Assembly: GCF_029919115.1 (NCBI RefSeq)
Contig: NZ_CP123990.1
Location: 5,606,501 to 5,670,500, forward strand
DNA from: Variovorax paradoxus
GTDB taxonomy: Bacteria > Pseudomonadota > Gammaproteobacteria > Burkholderiales > Burkholderiaceae_C
DNA: 64,000 nucleotides
Reading direction: 5' to 3'
Positions 42,932-53,004 of this stretch are shown piece by piece. The notes beneath the pieces are model-generated. The model worked only from the letters and a program-made list of their open reading frames with translations. It did no database searches and was not told where the DNA came from. A program made the position numbers and the translations under genes. How positions within the stretch are numbered: the stretch's first letter is position 1; the number at the start of each line of letters is the position of its first letter.

Positions 42932-44722
42932 TCAGAACGCGTCGAGTGCGAGTGCCGTCACGCTTTCCGCGCCATCGACGATGCTGTCTCGGATGCCCGG
43001 CACCTTGTTGAGAATGTGCTCTGCGTAGAAGCGCGCAGTGACGATCTTGGCTTGCATGAAATCGGTGTCGACGCTGCGCGAGGCAAGGTCTTGCGCAATG
43101 ATGAGCGAGCGCGCCAATTGCCAGCCGGCCACCAGATTGCCCGCAAGCATCAGGTAAGGCACGCTGCCCGCGAACACCGCGTTGGGCGATGCCTTGGTCT
43201 GGCCTGCGACAAAATCGACCACTTCGACAAAAGCTTCGCGTGCGGCCTTCAGGCGCTTGAGAACCGCCGCGGCGGCCGCGCTCTCGCTCTTCGCGAGCTC
43301 GGCTTCGGTCTTCTCGATCTGCGCCGCAATGGCCTTGGCCGTCTGCCCGCCGTCGCGCGCCGTCTTGCGGCCCACGAGGTCGTTGGCCTGGATGGCCGTG
43401 GTGCCTTCGTAGATCGTGAGGATCTTGGCGTCGCGGTAATACTGCGCCGCCCCTGTCTCCTCGATGAAACCCATGCCGCCGTGCACCTGCACGCCGAGCG
43501 AGGTCACTTCCAGGCTCATCTCGGTGCTGTAGCCCTTGACCAGCGGCACCATGAATTCGTAGAACGCCTGGTTCTGCTTGCGGGCTTCCGCGTCGGGGTG
43601 GTGGTGCGCCGCGTCGTAGGCGGCTGCGGCCACGCTGGCCATGGCGCGGCAACCTTCGGTGTAGGCGCGCATCGTCATCAGCATGCGCTTGACGTCGGGG
43701 TGGTGAATGATCGGCGCGCTGGCGTTCATCGAGCCATCGACCGGGCGGCTCTGCACGCGGTCCTTCGCGTAGGCCACGGCGTGCTGGTAGGCGCGCTCGG
43801 CAATGGCAATGCCCTGCATGCCCACGGCGTAGCGGGCCGAGTTCATCATGATGAACATGTACTCGAGGCCGCGGTTTTCCTGGCCGACGATGTAGCCCAC
43901 GGCACCGCCATGGTCGCCGTACTGCAGCACGGCGGTAGGGCTGGCCTTGATGCCCATCTTGTGCTCGATGCTCACGCAGTGCACGTCGTTGCGCTCGCCC
44001 AGCGAACCATCCTTGCCGACGATGAACTTGGGCACCACGAACAGGCTGATGCCCTTCACGCCCTCGGGCGCGCCGGTGACGCGTGCAAGCACGAGGTGGA
44101 CGATGTTCTCGGCCATGTCGTGCTCGCCGTAGGTAATGAAGATCTTGGTGCCGAAGATCTTGTAGGTACCGTCGGGCTGCGGCTCGGCGCGGCTGCGCAC
44201 CAGCGCAAGATCGCTGCCGGCCTGCGGCTCGGTAAGGTTCATGGTGCCGGTCCATTGGCCGCTCACCAGCTTTTCGAGGTACACCGCCTTGAGCTCGTCG
44301 GAGCCGGCCGTGAGCAGCGCCTCGATGGCGCCGTCGCTCAGCAACGGGCACAGCGCAAAGCTCATGTTGGCCGAGTTGAGCATTTCGCCGCAGGCTGCGC
44401 CAATGGTCTTGGGCAGGCCCTGGCCGCCGAAGTCCGCCGGATGCTGCAGGCCCTGCCAGCCGCCCGACACGTACTGCGCAAAGGCTTCCTTGAAGCCCGC
44501 GGTGGTCGTGACTTCACCGCCCTTGAAGGACGAAGGATTGCGGTCGCCCTCCACGTTCAGCGGCGCGACCACGTCCTGGTTGAAACGCGCGCATTCCTCT
44601 AGCACCGCTTGCGCGGTTTCGAGGCCCGCGTCTTCAAAGCCGGGCAGCTTGGCGATCTCGCCGATGTTGGCCAGGTGCTCGATGTCGAACAGCATGTCCT
44701 TGAGGGGGGCGGTGTAGCTCAT
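42932..44722 (-). CDS. Acyl-CoA dehydrogenase, large DmdC-like type
   Basis: A 596-residue protein with the extended acyl-CoA dehydrogenase architecture (N-terminal ACDH_N_2 segment MSYTAPLKDMLFDIEHLANIGEIAKLPGF, middle beta domain with TGTMNLTEPQAGSDLALVRSRA and C-terminal helical domain with GVQVHGGMGFIEETGAAQYYRDAKILTIYEGTTAIQANDLVGRK). Related proteins act on 3-methylmercaptopropionyl-CoA (DmdC) or branched acyl-CoAs. The catalytic Glu is probably in IYEGTTAIQ. It lies downstream of etfBA, which would carry its electrons, but a terminator (44750-44773) separates them. Confidence 0.92.
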   Translation of the reverse strand: MSYTAPLKDMLFDIEHLANIGEIAKLPGFEDAGLETAQAVLEECARFNQDVVAPLNVEGDRNPSSFKGGEVTTTAGFKEAFAQYVSGGWQGLQHPADFGGQGLPKTIGAACGEMLNSANMSFALCPLLSDGAIEALLTAGSDELKAVYLEKLVSGQWTGTMNLTEPQAGSDLALVRSRAEPQPDGTYKIFGTKIFITYGEHDMAENIVHLVLARVTGAPEGVKGISLFVVPKFIVGKDGSLGERNDVHCVSIEHKMGIKASPTAVLQYGDHGGAVGYIVGQENRGLEYMFIMMNSARYAVGMQGIAIAERAYQHAVAYAKDRVQSRPVDGSMNASAPIIHHPDVKRMLMTMRAYTEGCRAMASVAAAAYDAAHHHPDAEARKQNQAFYEFMVPLVKGYSTEMSLEVTSLGVQVHGGMGFIEETGAAQYYRDAKILTIYEGTTAIQANDLVGRKTARDGGQTAKAIAAQIEKTEAELAKSESAAAAAVLKRLKAAREAFVEVVDFVAGQTKASPNAVFAGSVPYLMLAGNLVAGWQLARSLIIAQDLASRSVDTDFMQAKIVTARFYAEHILNKVPGIRDSIVDGAESVTALALDAF

Positions 44723-44749
44723 CTCTTGTCTCCAGATACGGCGGATACG

Positions 44750-44773
44750 AAAAGGGCATCGCGAACGATGCCC
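44750..44773 (-). terminator. Rho-independent terminator after etfA
   Basis: On the minus strand GGGCATCG, loop TTCG, CGATGCCC and TTTT follow each other: an 8-base perfect stem with the very stable UUCG loop and a short T-run. It lies 24 bases after the etfA stop and before the acyl-CoA dehydrogenase start, so the dehydrogenase needs its own promoter or read-through. Confidence 0.8.
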
Positions 44774-44796
44774 TCCGGCTCAGTGCGGCAATCGCG

Positions 44797-45729
44797 TCAG
44801 AGCGCCTTGACCAGTTCCGGCACGGCCGTGAACAGGTCGGCCACAAGGCCGTAGTCGGCCACCGAGAAGATCGGTGCTTCCTCGTCCTTGTTGATCGCGA
44901 CGATCACCTTGGAGTCCTTCATGCCGGCCAAGTGCTGGATGGCGCCCGAGATGCCGGCCGCGATGTACAACTGCGGCGCGACGATCTTGCCGGTCTGGCC
45001 CACTTGCCAGTCGTTCGGTGCGTAGCCTGCGTCCACCGCGGCGCGGCTGGCGCCGAGGCCGGCGTTGAGCTTGTCCGCCAGGGGCGTCATCACTTCGGTG
45101 AACTTCTCGGCGCTGCCGAGGGCCCGGCCGCCCGAGACGATGATCTTGGCGGCGGTGAGTTCGGGGCGGTCGCTCTTGGTGACTTCGCGGCCCACAAAGC
45201 TCGACTTGCCGCTGTCGGCCACGCCTTCAGCGGTTTCGACGGCTGCGCTGCCACCCGTGGCGGCTGCGGCGTCGAAGCCGGTGGTACGAACCGTGATCAC
45301 CTTGGTGGCGTCGCTGCTCTGCACGGTGGCAATGGCGTTGCCGGCGTAGATCGGGCGCTCGAAGGTGTCGGGGCTCACGACCAAAGTGATGTCGGAGATC
45401 TGCGCCACGTCGAGCTTGGCAGCCACGCGCGGGGCGACGTTCTTGCCGTTGGCGGTCGAGGGGAACAGGATGTGGCTGTAGTTGCCGGCAATGGCCAGCA
45501 CCTGGGCAGCGACGTTCTCGGCCAGGTTCTCGGCCAGCGAGGGGCTGTCGGCCACGATGACCTTGGCCACGCCGGCGATCTGCGCGGCGGCCTTGCCGGC
45601 TTCGGCGGCATTGGCTCCGGCCACGAGCACGTGCACGTCGCCGCCGCAGGCGAGCGCCGCGGTCACGGTGTTGAGAGTCGCGGGCTTGACGGTCGCGTGG
45701 TCGTGTTCGGCAATAACAAGTGCGGTCAT
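44797..45729 (-). CDS. etfA: Electron transfer flavoprotein, alpha subunit
   Basis: A 310-residue FAD-binding subunit. The C-terminal FAD signature [48 protein letters not shown] is exact. It accepts electrons from acyl-CoA dehydrogenases and passes them to ETF-ubiquinone oxidoreductase. It starts 2 bases after the etfB stop, so both are made together. Note that the start is ATG 45729 ([11 protein letters not shown]). Confidence 0.97.
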   Translation of the reverse strand: MTALVIAEHDHATVKPATLNTVTAALACGGDVHVLVAGANAAEAGKAAAQIAGVAKVIVADSPSLAENLAENVAAQVLAIAGNYSHILFPSTANGKNVAPRVAAKLDVAQISDITLVVSPDTFERPIYAGNAIATVQSSDATKVITVRTTGFDAAAATGGSAAVETAEGVADSGKSSFVGREVTKSDRPELTAAKIIVSGGRALGSAEKFTEVMTPLADKLNAGLGASRAAVDAGYAPNDWQVGQTGKIVAPQLYIAAGISGAIQHLAGMKDSKVIVAINKDEEAPIFSVADYGLVADLFTAVPELVKAL

Positions 45730-45731
45730 GT

Positions 45732-46481
45732 TCAGATCACCTTCGCTTCGTTCTTCAGTTTGTCCACCAGCGTTGCAACATCGGGCACCTTGATGCCGGC
45801 GCCGCGCTTGGGCGGCTCGCTGACCTTGAGGGTCTTCAGGCGGGGCTTCACGTCCACGCCCAGGTCTTCGGGCTTGAAGGTGTCAAGCTGCTTCTTCTTG
45901 GCCTTCATGATGTTGGGCAAGGTCACGTAGCGCGGCTCGTTCAGGCGCAGGTCGGTCGTGATCACGGCCGGCAGGCTGAGCTGGATGGTTTCCAGGCCGC
46001 CGTCGACTTCGCGCGTCACGGTGGCCTTGCCATCGGCCACTTCGACCTTGGAGGCGAAGGTGGCTTGCGGCAGGTCGGTCAGGGCGGCGAGCATCTGGCC
46101 CGTCTGGTTGGCGTCGTCGTCGATGGCCTGCTTGCCCAGAATGATGAGTTGGGGCTGTTCCTTCTCGACCAGCGCCTTGAGCAGCTTGGCAACGGCCAGG
46201 GGCTGGAGCTCTTCGGTGGTCTCGACCAGGATGCCGCGGTCGGCGCCGATGGCCATGGCGGTGCGCAGGGTTTCCTGGCACTTGGCATCGCCGCAAGAGA
46301 CAGCGATGACTTCGGTCACAACGCCCTTCTCTTTCAGGCGAACGGCTTCTTCAACGGCGATCTCGTCGAAGGGGTTCATGCTCATCTTGACGTTGGCAAT
46401 GTCCACCCCGGTGCCGTCGCTCTTCACGCGCACCTTGACGTTGTAATCGACGACCCGTTTGACAGGCACTAGAACCTTCAT
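45732..46481 (-). CDS. etfB: Electron transfer flavoprotein, beta subunit
   Basis: A 249-residue AMP-binding subunit. [27 protein letters not shown] at the start, the signature [23 protein letters not shown] and the beta-subunit C-terminal region with [18 protein letters not shown] are all present. The ATG 46481 is preferred to one 24 bases upstream. Partner of the etfA product; the pair forms a soluble heterodimer. Gap to the MscS gene upstream is 136 bases, with no strong promoter visible. Confidence 0.97.
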   Translation of the reverse strand: MKVLVPVKRVVDYNVKVRVKSDGTGVDIANVKMSMNPFDEIAVEEAVRLKEKGVVTEVIAVSCGDAKCQETLRTAMAIGADRGILVETTEELQPLAVAKLLKALVEKEQPQLIILGKQAIDDDANQTGQMLAALTDLPQATFASKVEVADGKATVTREVDGGLETIQLSLPAVITTDLRLNEPRYVTLPNIMKAKKKQLDTFKPEDLGVDVKPRLKTLKVSEPPKRGAGIKVPDVATLVDKLKNEAKVI

Positions 46482-46617
46482 TGACTTGACTCCATTGGAT
46501 TGCAAAAAGGGGGCTTCGAGGGCAACCGGTCATTCTAGAGTCCGACCTTTGCCGCCTCTGCTTTCATGGCGATTGGCACTGCGGGTTACAAAAAAGAACG
46601 GTCGTGCTTTTTCGTGA

Positions 46618-47913
46618 TTATACGGCAGCGTCCGGGGTACCCGAAACGCCCGGCGGCAACGATTCGACCCGCACCACGCGCTGTGGGTAGGGAATGTCGA
46701 TGCCCGCGCCGCGCAGGCCTTCCAGAATGGCGATGTTGATGGCCGAGCGAACGTTGTCCTTGCCCTTGTCCGGATCCGCCACCCAGAAGTTCAGGACAAA
46801 CTCGAGCCCGTCGGGCGCAAAGCTGGAAAGAAAGGTCACCGGCTCGGGGTCGGTCATGACGCGCGGCTGCGCCTTTGCGGCCCCGCACAGAATGGACTGG
46901 ACCTGGGCCACGTTGCTGTCGTAGCCCACCACGATGCTCGTCGTGATGTTGAACTTGCGGTCCGCCATCGAAAGGTTCTCGACCCGGCTGGTGATGAGCG
47001 ACTCGTTCGGCACGATGGCTTCGCGCCCGTTGCCGGCACGGATGAGCGTGTAGCGGGTCTTGATGTCGGTGATACGGCCTTCGAAGGTGTCGACCTTGAC
47101 GTTGTCGCCGATGCGGATGGAGCGCTCCAGCAGGATGACGAAGCCGCTCACGTAGTTGGCCGCCAGCTTCTGCAGGCCGAAACCCAGGCCCACGCCCAGC
47201 GCACCGCCCAGCACCGAGAGCGCCGTGAGGTCGACCCCCACCGCCGAAAGCGCAAACAGCAGGCCCACCAGCAGCAGGATGGCGCGGATCGCATTCGACG
47301 CCACCTTGCGCATCGAGAGGTCGGTCACCGCCTCGAGCAGGATGCGCTTCTCGATGGTGGCGGCAATCCACAGCGCAATCACCAGCACCAACCCGGCCGA
47401 GAGCGCGCCCTGCACGATGGTCTGCAGGCTGACGCGGGTCTTGCCGAACGACAGGGTGATGTTGTCGAGCTCGGCCAGCACGGGCGGCAAGAGCCCGACG
47501 ATCCAGAGAATAGCGGCAATCCAGGCCAGCCAGGAGATCGTGCGCTCCAGCAGCCGCACCAGGTTGGAGGCGGGAAAAACCGCCCTCATCACCCGGGCGA
47601 ACAGGCGAATGACCAAGAGCGAAAGGAATACCGAAACCGCGATGCGCAGCACCAGCACCGGCTGGAAGCCGGTCACCAGGCGGCGGGCGAGTTCGGTGAA
47701 AACCAGCGCCAGCAGAGGGAACAGAACGCCGTCGAAGGTGCGCTCGCCGAACCAGATCGAATCCTTGGGCTGGTCGCGCCCGAACCAGCGGCTTGCCATC
47801 CAGGCCAGGGCCACGCAAGCCACCAGTGCTGCCAGTTCAATGCCCAGGCCGCGCGCGTCGACCTGCGCCAATCGTTGTGTGAAATCGTTGAAATTCATCT
47901 CTTGGGAAAACAT
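46618..47913 (-). CDS. Mechanosensitive ion channel, MscS family
   Basis: A 431-residue membrane protein. Several N-terminal helices precede the MscS core: TM3-like ALSVLGGALGVGLGFGLQKLAANYVSGFVILLERSIRIGD and the beta domain with GRITDIKTRYTLIRAGNGREAIVPNESLITSRVENLSMADRKF. It releases osmolytes during hypo-osmotic shock. An in-frame ATG at 47898 (MNFNDF) is an alternative start. It begins 24 bases after the stop of the histone-deacetylase-like gene on the same strand. Confidence 0.93.
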   Translation of the reverse strand: MFSQEMNFNDFTQRLAQVDARGLGIELAALVACVALAWMASRWFGRDQPKDSIWFGERTFDGVLFPLLALVFTELARRLVTGFQPVLVLRIAVSVFLSLLVIRLFARVMRAVFPASNLVRLLERTISWLAWIAAILWIVGLLPPVLAELDNITLSFGKTRVSLQTIVQGALSAGLVLVIALWIAATIEKRILLEAVTDLSMRKVASNAIRAILLLVGLLFALSAVGVDLTALSVLGGALGVGLGFGLQKLAANYVSGFVILLERSIRIGDNVKVDTFEGRITDIKTRYTLIRAGNGREAIVPNESLITSRVENLSMADRKFNITTSIVVGYDSNVAQVQSILCGAAKAQPRVMTDPEPVTFLSSFAPDGLEFVLNFWVADPDKGKDNVRSAINIAILEGLRGAGIDIPYPQRVVRVESLPPGVSGTPDAAV

Positions 47914-47937
47914 GGCGCCGTGCTCGCGCCCGCGGCG

Positions 47938-48891
47938 TTACAGATCGGCCAGGACGCGGATGTGCGCTTCCACGCTGCGCGCCAGCGCATCGAGGTTGTA
48001 GCCGCCCTCGAGCATCGAGACGATGCGTCCGCGCGAATGGCGCTTGGCCACGTCCTGGATGCGGCCCGTGATCCAGGCAAAGTCGTTTTCGGTGAGCCCG
48101 AGCTGGCCCAGGTCGTCCTCGCGGTGGGCGTCGAAGCCCGCGCTGACAAAGATCATTTCCGGCCCGAACTCTTCGAGCCGGGGCATCCAGGCCGCCTCGA
48201 TCAGCTCGCGCACGTCCATGCCCTTGGTATAGGCCGGAATCGGCAGGTTCAGCATGTTCGAGGCCGGGTGGTCGGTGCCGCTGTACGGGTAGAACGGATG
48301 CTGGAAGAAGCCCACCATCAGCACGCGCGGATCGTTCGAAAGGATGTTCTCGGTGCCGTTGCCGTGGTGCACGTCGAAGTCGACCACCGCCACGCGCTCC
48401 ATGCCATGTACCTCGAGCGCATGCCGCGCCGCAATGGCCACGTTGTTGAGAAAGCAAAAGCCCATGGCCTGCTCGCGGCAGGCGTGGTGTCCGGGCGGGC
48501 GCACCGAGCAGAAGGCGTTGTCGACTTCGCCCGCAATCACCGCGTCGGTGGCAGCAATGGCGGCTCCGGCGGCCCGGCGCGCGGCCAGCAGCGTGTAGCG
48601 GTTCAGGATGGTGTCTGGGTCGAGCATCGCATGGGCGGGCCCGCCGGCCGGCTCGTCGGCCACCAGGCGCTGATGGAGCTCTTCGAGGTATTCCAGGTGT
48701 GCTTCGCTGTGCGCCCGCGTGATCTGCGCAAGGGTCGCCAAAGGCACGTCCCGGTGTTCGAGGGCATCGCCCACGCCGGTCAGCAGCAGCCTGTCTTCGA
48801 TGGCATCCAGCCGCTCGGGACATTCGGGGTGGCCCCGTCCCATGTCGTGCTTCCAGCAATCGCGATGTGTGAAGTAGCCGGTCTTGCCCAT
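47938..48891 (-). CDS. Histone-deacetylase-superfamily (class II/acetylpolyamine) amidohydrolase
   Basis: A 317-residue zinc amidohydrolase. The superfamily motifs HDMGRGHPECPERLDAI, RPPGHHACREQAMGFCFLNN, VAVVDFDVHHGNGTE (zinc Asp and His) and SAGFDAHREDDLG (zinc Asp) are all intact. Bacterial members deacetylate acetylpolyamines or acetoin-related compounds, or other N-acyl substrates; the true one is unknown. It is divergent from the MoxR gene and precedes the MscS gene. Confidence 0.93.
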   Translation of the reverse strand: MGKTGYFTHRDCWKHDMGRGHPECPERLDAIEDRLLLTGVGDALEHRDVPLATLAQITRAHSEAHLEYLEELHQRLVADEPAGGPAHAMLDPDTILNRYTLLAARRAAGAAIAATDAVIAGEVDNAFCSVRPPGHHACREQAMGFCFLNNVAIAARHALEVHGMERVAVVDFDVHHGNGTENILSNDPRVLMVGFFQHPFYPYSGTDHPASNMLNLPIPAYTKGMDVRELIEAAWMPRLEEFGPEMIFVSAGFDAHREDDLGQLGLTENDFAWITGRIQDVAKRHSRGRIVSMLEGGYNLDALARSVEAHIRVLADL

Positions 48892-48965
48892 CTCTTTGCC
48901 GTGTCTCTGTCGTATCTAGACCTCACACAGCATGGGGCCGCGCGGTCTTACGGTATCGTTTGCAT

Positions 48966-49898
48966 ATGGATACAAATATGGACGTTGCTGCGAAGCTTGC
49001 CACTTTGCTGAATCAGCTTAACACGGTGATCGTCGGCAAAGAGGCGCAAGTGCGCGACTGCGTGGCCTGCCTGCTGGCGGGCGGACACCTGCTCATCGAG
49101 GATGTACCAGGGGTCGGCAAGACCACCCTCGCCCATGCGCTCTCGCACACCTTCGGCCTGCAGTTCTCGCGCGTGCAGTTCACGGCCGACCTGATGCCGG
49201 GCGACCTGTCGGGCGTGGCCATCTACGACCGGGGCCAGCAGGCCTTCGTGTTCCATCCCGGCCCGATCTTCGCGCAGGTGCTTCTGGCGGACGAAATCAA
49301 CCGTGCCAGTCCCAAGACCCAGAGCGCCCTGCTCGAGGCCATGGAAGAAAAGCAGGTCACCATCGAAGGCGAGACCCGGCCGCTGCCCACGCCCTTCTTC
49401 GTGATTGCCACCCAGAACCCGCAGGACCAGCTCGGCACCTTCGCCTTGCCCGAATCGCAGCTCGACCGGTTTCTCATGCGGATTTCACTCGGCTACCCGG
49501 ACCGCGCAGCCGAACGCGAATTGCTCGCGGGGGCCGACCGCCGCGAAATGCTCGCCACCCTGCCCGCGCTGCTCACCGCCGGCGAGCTGACGGCCCTGCA
49601 GCAGCGCGTGCAGCAGGTGCATGCGGCCGAGCCGCTTTTGAACTACGTGCAAGACCTGATTGCCGCCACGCGCTCCGGCCGGTGGTTTTTGCAGGGCCTT
49701 TCGCCGCGCGCCGGCATTGCGGTGCTGCGCGCCGCCAAGGCGCAGGCGCTGCTGGCCAACCGCAGCTACGTTGCACCGGACGACGTGCAATCGATACTGC
49801 CGCAGACGATTGCGCACCGCCTCACCCCCGTGGGCGACGCCGGCCGCGGGGCCGTGGAACAGGTGCGCGCGATGATCGCGGACGTGCCGCTCCCGTAA
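48966..49898 (+). CDS. MoxR-family AAA ATPase
   Basis: A 310-residue AAA+ protein: Walker A EDVPGVGKTTL near residue 50, Walker B VLLADEINRASPKTQSALLEAMEE near 105, sensor region TQNPQDQLGTFALPESQLDRFLMRISLGYP, and the C-terminal lid. The start is uncertain: no ribosome site precedes ATG 48966 or ATG 48978. It is the first gene of MoxR-DUF58-TgpA, a widely conserved trio in which the MoxR chaperone acts on von Willebrand-type or DUF58 partners. Confidence 0.93.
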   Translation: MDTNMDVAAKLATLLNQLNTVIVGKEAQVRDCVACLLAGGHLLIEDVPGVGKTTLAHALSHTFGLQFSRVQFTADLMPGDLSGVAIYDRGQQAFVFHPGPIFAQVLLADEINRASPKTQSALLEAMEEKQVTIEGETRPLPTPFFVIATQNPQDQLGTFALPESQLDRFLMRISLGYPDRAAERELLAGADRREMLATLPALLTAGELTALQQRVQQVHAAEPLLNYVQDLIAATRSGRWFLQGLSPRAGIAVLRAAKAQALLANRSYVAPDDVQSILPQTIAHRLTPVGDAGRGAVEQVRAMIADVPLP

Positions 49899-49923
49899 GA
49901 ATGAACCGTCTCGTCTGCCACCG

Positions 49924-50895
49924 ATGATGGCATCGCTACGCTCGCGCATCGACGGCTGGTTCCTGTCGCGCCGGCCGCCTTCGGACACGCTGGAGCTCAC
50001 GCAGCGCAACGTCTACATCGTGCCCACGCGGGCGGGCTGGACGCTGGGCGCCACGCTGCTGGTGCTGCTGATTGCGTCGATCAACTACCAGCTCAACCTG
50101 GGCTACCTGCTGACCTTTTTGCTCGCGGGGAGCGTGGCCGTGGGCATGCACGTCTGCCACGCCACGCTGCGCGGCCTGGCCATGCACCTGACGCCGCCCG
50201 ATGCGCACTACGCAGGCGCCGCCGCGGTTTTCCGGGTGGTGCTGCACAACACGCGGCGCAGCGTGCGCTACGGCATCGGCATGGCCGTACGCGGCAGCGG
50301 CCAGTGGGCCTGGACGGACGTGCCGGCCGAAGGCACCTCCACCGTCGAGATCGCGTTCAAGCCCGAAAGGCGCGGGCTCCACCCGGTGCCGCCGCTCACC
50401 GCCGAAACCCGTTTTCCGCTCGGAACATTCCGCGTCTGGACGGTGTGGCGGCCGGCCGCGCAGATGCTGGTGTACCCCACGCCCGAAGCGCATCCGCCGC
50501 CCCTGCCGCCTGGCGAGCCCCTCTCCGGACCTGCCGCCACATCGGCCGCCCTGCGCTCCCAATCGGCTGGCGAGTACGACGGGCTGCGGGCCTACCGGCG
50601 CGGCGATCCGCTCAAGCTGGTGGTCTGGAAAAAAGCGGCCCGGGCGCAAGCCACAGGCTCCGAAGAACTCGTGAGCCGCGACATGCAGCAGACCCAGCGC
50701 GAGGAGCTGTGGCTCGATGCGCAAGCCACAAATCTCGCCGACACCGAGGCCCGCGCTTCGCGGCTTTGCGCATGGGTGCTGATGGCGGACCGCCTGGGCG
50801 TGGACTACGGCATCCGCATCGCCGGTCGGGTGGTGCAGCCCTCGCAGGGCGAAGCCCACCGCAGGGCCTGCCTGGAAGCGTTGGCACTATGTTGA
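49924..50895 (+). CDS. DUF58-domain membrane protein
   Basis: A 323-residue protein. Two N-terminal membrane helices (about 40-85, GATLLVLLIASINYQLNLGYLLTFLLAGSVAVGM) precede a DUF58 region with the motif SAGEYDGLRAYRRGDPLKLVVWKKAARA near residue 216. A von Willebrand-like fold is expected after it, although this member is short. It follows the MoxR gene by 25 bases and precedes tgpA; the trio is common in Pseudomonadota and acts in the cell envelope. Confidence 0.9.
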   Translation: MMASLRSRIDGWFLSRRPPSDTLELTQRNVYIVPTRAGWTLGATLLVLLIASINYQLNLGYLLTFLLAGSVAVGMHVCHATLRGLAMHLTPPDAHYAGAAAVFRVVLHNTRRSVRYGIGMAVRGSGQWAWTDVPAEGTSTVEIAFKPERRGLHPVPPLTAETRFPLGTFRVWTVWRPAAQMLVYPTPEAHPPPLPPGEPLSGPAATSAALRSQSAGEYDGLRAYRRGDPLKLVVWKKAARAQATGSEELVSRDMQQTQREELWLDAQATNLADTEARASRLCAWVLMADRLGVDYGIRIAGRVVQPSQGEAHRRACLEALALC

Positions 50896-50929
50896 ACGCC
50901 GCCCTTTCCTCCCGCAAGGAGCGCCGCGC

Positions 50930-52948
50930 ATGAACAAGTTCAGGCGCGAGATCGCGGCGCTGCCAAGGGACGCCAGGGACACCCTGTTCCTGCTCGCGGT
51001 CATTGCGCTGATCGTGCTGCCGCAGGCCGAGAACCTGCCGTGGTGGTGCACCGCCATTACAGCGATGGTGCTGGTGTGGCGCGGCACGCTGGCAATCGAG
51101 GCCCGTCCCCTTCCAAGCAAATGGTGGCGCGCCGGCTTGCTGGCACTTGCGATAGCTGCGACGTTTGCCACCCATCGCACGCTGCTCGGGCGCGACCCGG
51201 GCGTGACCTTGGTCGTGGTCTTGCTGGCGCTCAAGACGCTGGAGCTGCGCGCGCGAAGAGACGCCTTCGTGCTGTTCTTCCTCGGCTTCTTCGCGATGCT
51301 GACGAACTTCTTCTACTCGCAGTCGCTGATGACCGCGTTCACCATGCTGCTCGCGCTGCTGGGCCTGTTGACCGCACTGGTCAACGCGCACATGCCGGTT
51401 GGCAAGCCGCCGCTCATGCAGGCCGCGCGCACCGCCAGCTGGATGGCGCTGCTGGGCGCGCCGATCATGCTCGCGCTGTTCCTGCTGTTTCCGCGCTTTG
51501 CGCCGTTGTGGGGCACGCCCAGCGACGCCATGGCGGGCCGCACGGGCCTGTCGAACACCATGCGCGTGGGCACCATCGCCGAATTGGCCATGGACGACGG
51601 CATCGCGGCACGCATCAAGTTTGAAAATGACCGCGCGCCGCCGCAAAGCCAAATGTACTTTCGCGGACCGGTGCTGACGCAGTTCGACGGGCGCGAGTGG
51701 ACCGCGCTGCCGCCGTGGGCGCGTGGTGCGCAGTCATCGGCCAACCTGCGCACCAGCGGCGCGCCGGTGCGCTACGAGATCACGCTCGAGCCCAACCACC
51801 GTCCCTGGCTGCTCACGCTCGATGCCGCGCAAAGCGCCCCCGAGGCGCCAGGTTTTGAAGTGACGGGCACGCCAGACCTGCAATGGATCGCGAACCGGCC
51901 GGTTTCCGACCTTGTGCGCTATCGCGCCGAAAGCTACACCCAGTTCCTGAGCGGCCCGACTCGGCAAACCGGCGCGCTGCGGGCCTACCTGGCCCTGCCG
52001 CCCGGCCTGAACCCGCGCACCGCCGCGCTCGCAGCAGAAATGCGCGCCCAGCCCGAGCTCGCCAACGCCGACACGGCCGCCTTTGTGCGCGCCGCGATGC
52101 AACGCCTGCGCACCGGCGGCTACACCTACACGCTGGAGCCTGGCGTCTACGGCGCCAACACGGCCGACGAGTTCTGGTTCGACCGCAAGGAAGGTTTCTG
52201 CGAGCACATCGCCTCGGCCTTCGTGGTGCTGATGCGCGGGCTGGGCATTCCGGCGCGCATCGTGACCGGCTACCAGGGCGGCGAACTCAACAGCGTCGAC
52301 AACTACTGGGTGCTGCGCCAGAGCGATGCGCACGCATGGACCGAGGTCTGGCAGGAAGGCATGGGCTGGGTGCGCGTAGACCCGACCTCTGCAGTGTCAC
52401 CGGGCCGGGTCGGCCAGTTCCAGCGGCTCGCGCCGCAGCCGGGCCTGTTTGCCGGCGCCATCGGCGCGATGAGCCCCACGCTCGCGCAGAACGTGCGTGC
52501 CGCCTGGGAGGCCGTGAACAACAGCTGGAACCAGTGGGTGCTCAACTACACCCAGAGCCGCCAGCTCAACTTGCTGAAAAGCATCGGCTTCGAAGCCCCC
52601 AGCCTCGAAGACTTGGCCTATGTGCTGCTGTACCTGCTGGTGGGCGCGAGCCTTGCCGGTGCCGCCTGGACGCTGTGGGAGCGCAGCCAGCACGACCCCT
52701 GGCTGCGGCTGTTGGGCCAGGCGCGCACGCGCCTTGCGAAAGCCGGGCTCAAGGTACCGGAAACGGCGCCACCGCGCCAGATCGCTGCACAGGCCGAGGC
52801 GCGCTTCGGCCCGGCAGCCGGCGCGGTGCGCGACTGGCTGCTGAAGCTGGAAGCCCAGCGCTATGCCAAGGCCTCCCCTGCTTCGCTGGCGGCACTTCGC
52901 AGCGAGTTCCGCCGGCTGAACTGGCCCGCGTTGAATCCCCGGCGCTGA
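50930..52948 (+). CDS. Transglutaminase-like membrane protein, TgpA type
   Basis: A 672-residue protein. The N-terminal 200 or so residues hold about 5-6 helices (DUF3488). A periplasmic transglutaminase core follows with Cys424 in GFCEHIASAFVVLMRGLGIPARIVTGY, His468 in DAHAWTEVW and Asp484 in VDPTSAV, the intact catalytic triad. The C-terminal helix near 565 precedes a DUF4129-type tail. In Pseudomonas aeruginosa TgpA is essential and belongs to the same trio. Its ribosome site is CAAGGAG. Confidence 0.94.
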   Translation: MNKFRREIAALPRDARDTLFLLAVIALIVLPQAENLPWWCTAITAMVLVWRGTLAIEARPLPSKWWRAGLLALAIAATFATHRTLLGRDPGVTLVVVLLALKTLELRARRDAFVLFFLGFFAMLTNFFYSQSLMTAFTMLLALLGLLTALVNAHMPVGKPPLMQAARTASWMALLGAPIMLALFLLFPRFAPLWGTPSDAMAGRTGLSNTMRVGTIAELAMDDGIAARIKFENDRAPPQSQMYFRGPVLTQFDGREWTALPPWARGAQSSANLRTSGAPVRYEITLEPNHRPWLLTLDAAQSAPEAPGFEVTGTPDLQWIANRPVSDLVRYRAESYTQFLSGPTRQTGALRAYLALPPGLNPRTAALAAEMRAQPELANADTAAFVRAAMQRLRTGGYTYTLEPGVYGANTADEFWFDRKEGFCEHIASAFVVLMRGLGIPARIVTGYQGGELNSVDNYWVLRQSDAHAWTEVWQEGMGWVRVDPTSAVSPGRVGQFQRLAPQPGLFAGAIGAMSPTLAQNVRAAWEAVNNSWNQWVLNYTQSRQLNLLKSIGFEAPSLEDLAYVLLYLLVGASLAGAAWTLWERSQHDPWLRLLGQARTRLAKAGLKVPETAPPRQIAAQAEARFGPAAGAVRDWLLKLEAQRYAKASPASLAALRSEFRRLNWPALNPRR

Positions 52949-53004
52949 ATCCCCGCGGAGCACCGGTGCCGGAGGCCTCCCGGACGGGGCGGCACAATCG
53001 CCCC

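Noticed and set aside
42377..44602. A 741-codon + strand frame opposite the acyl-CoA dehydrogenase
   Set aside because: His/Arg/Val-rich antisense translation without any family; the minus-strand gene is clear.
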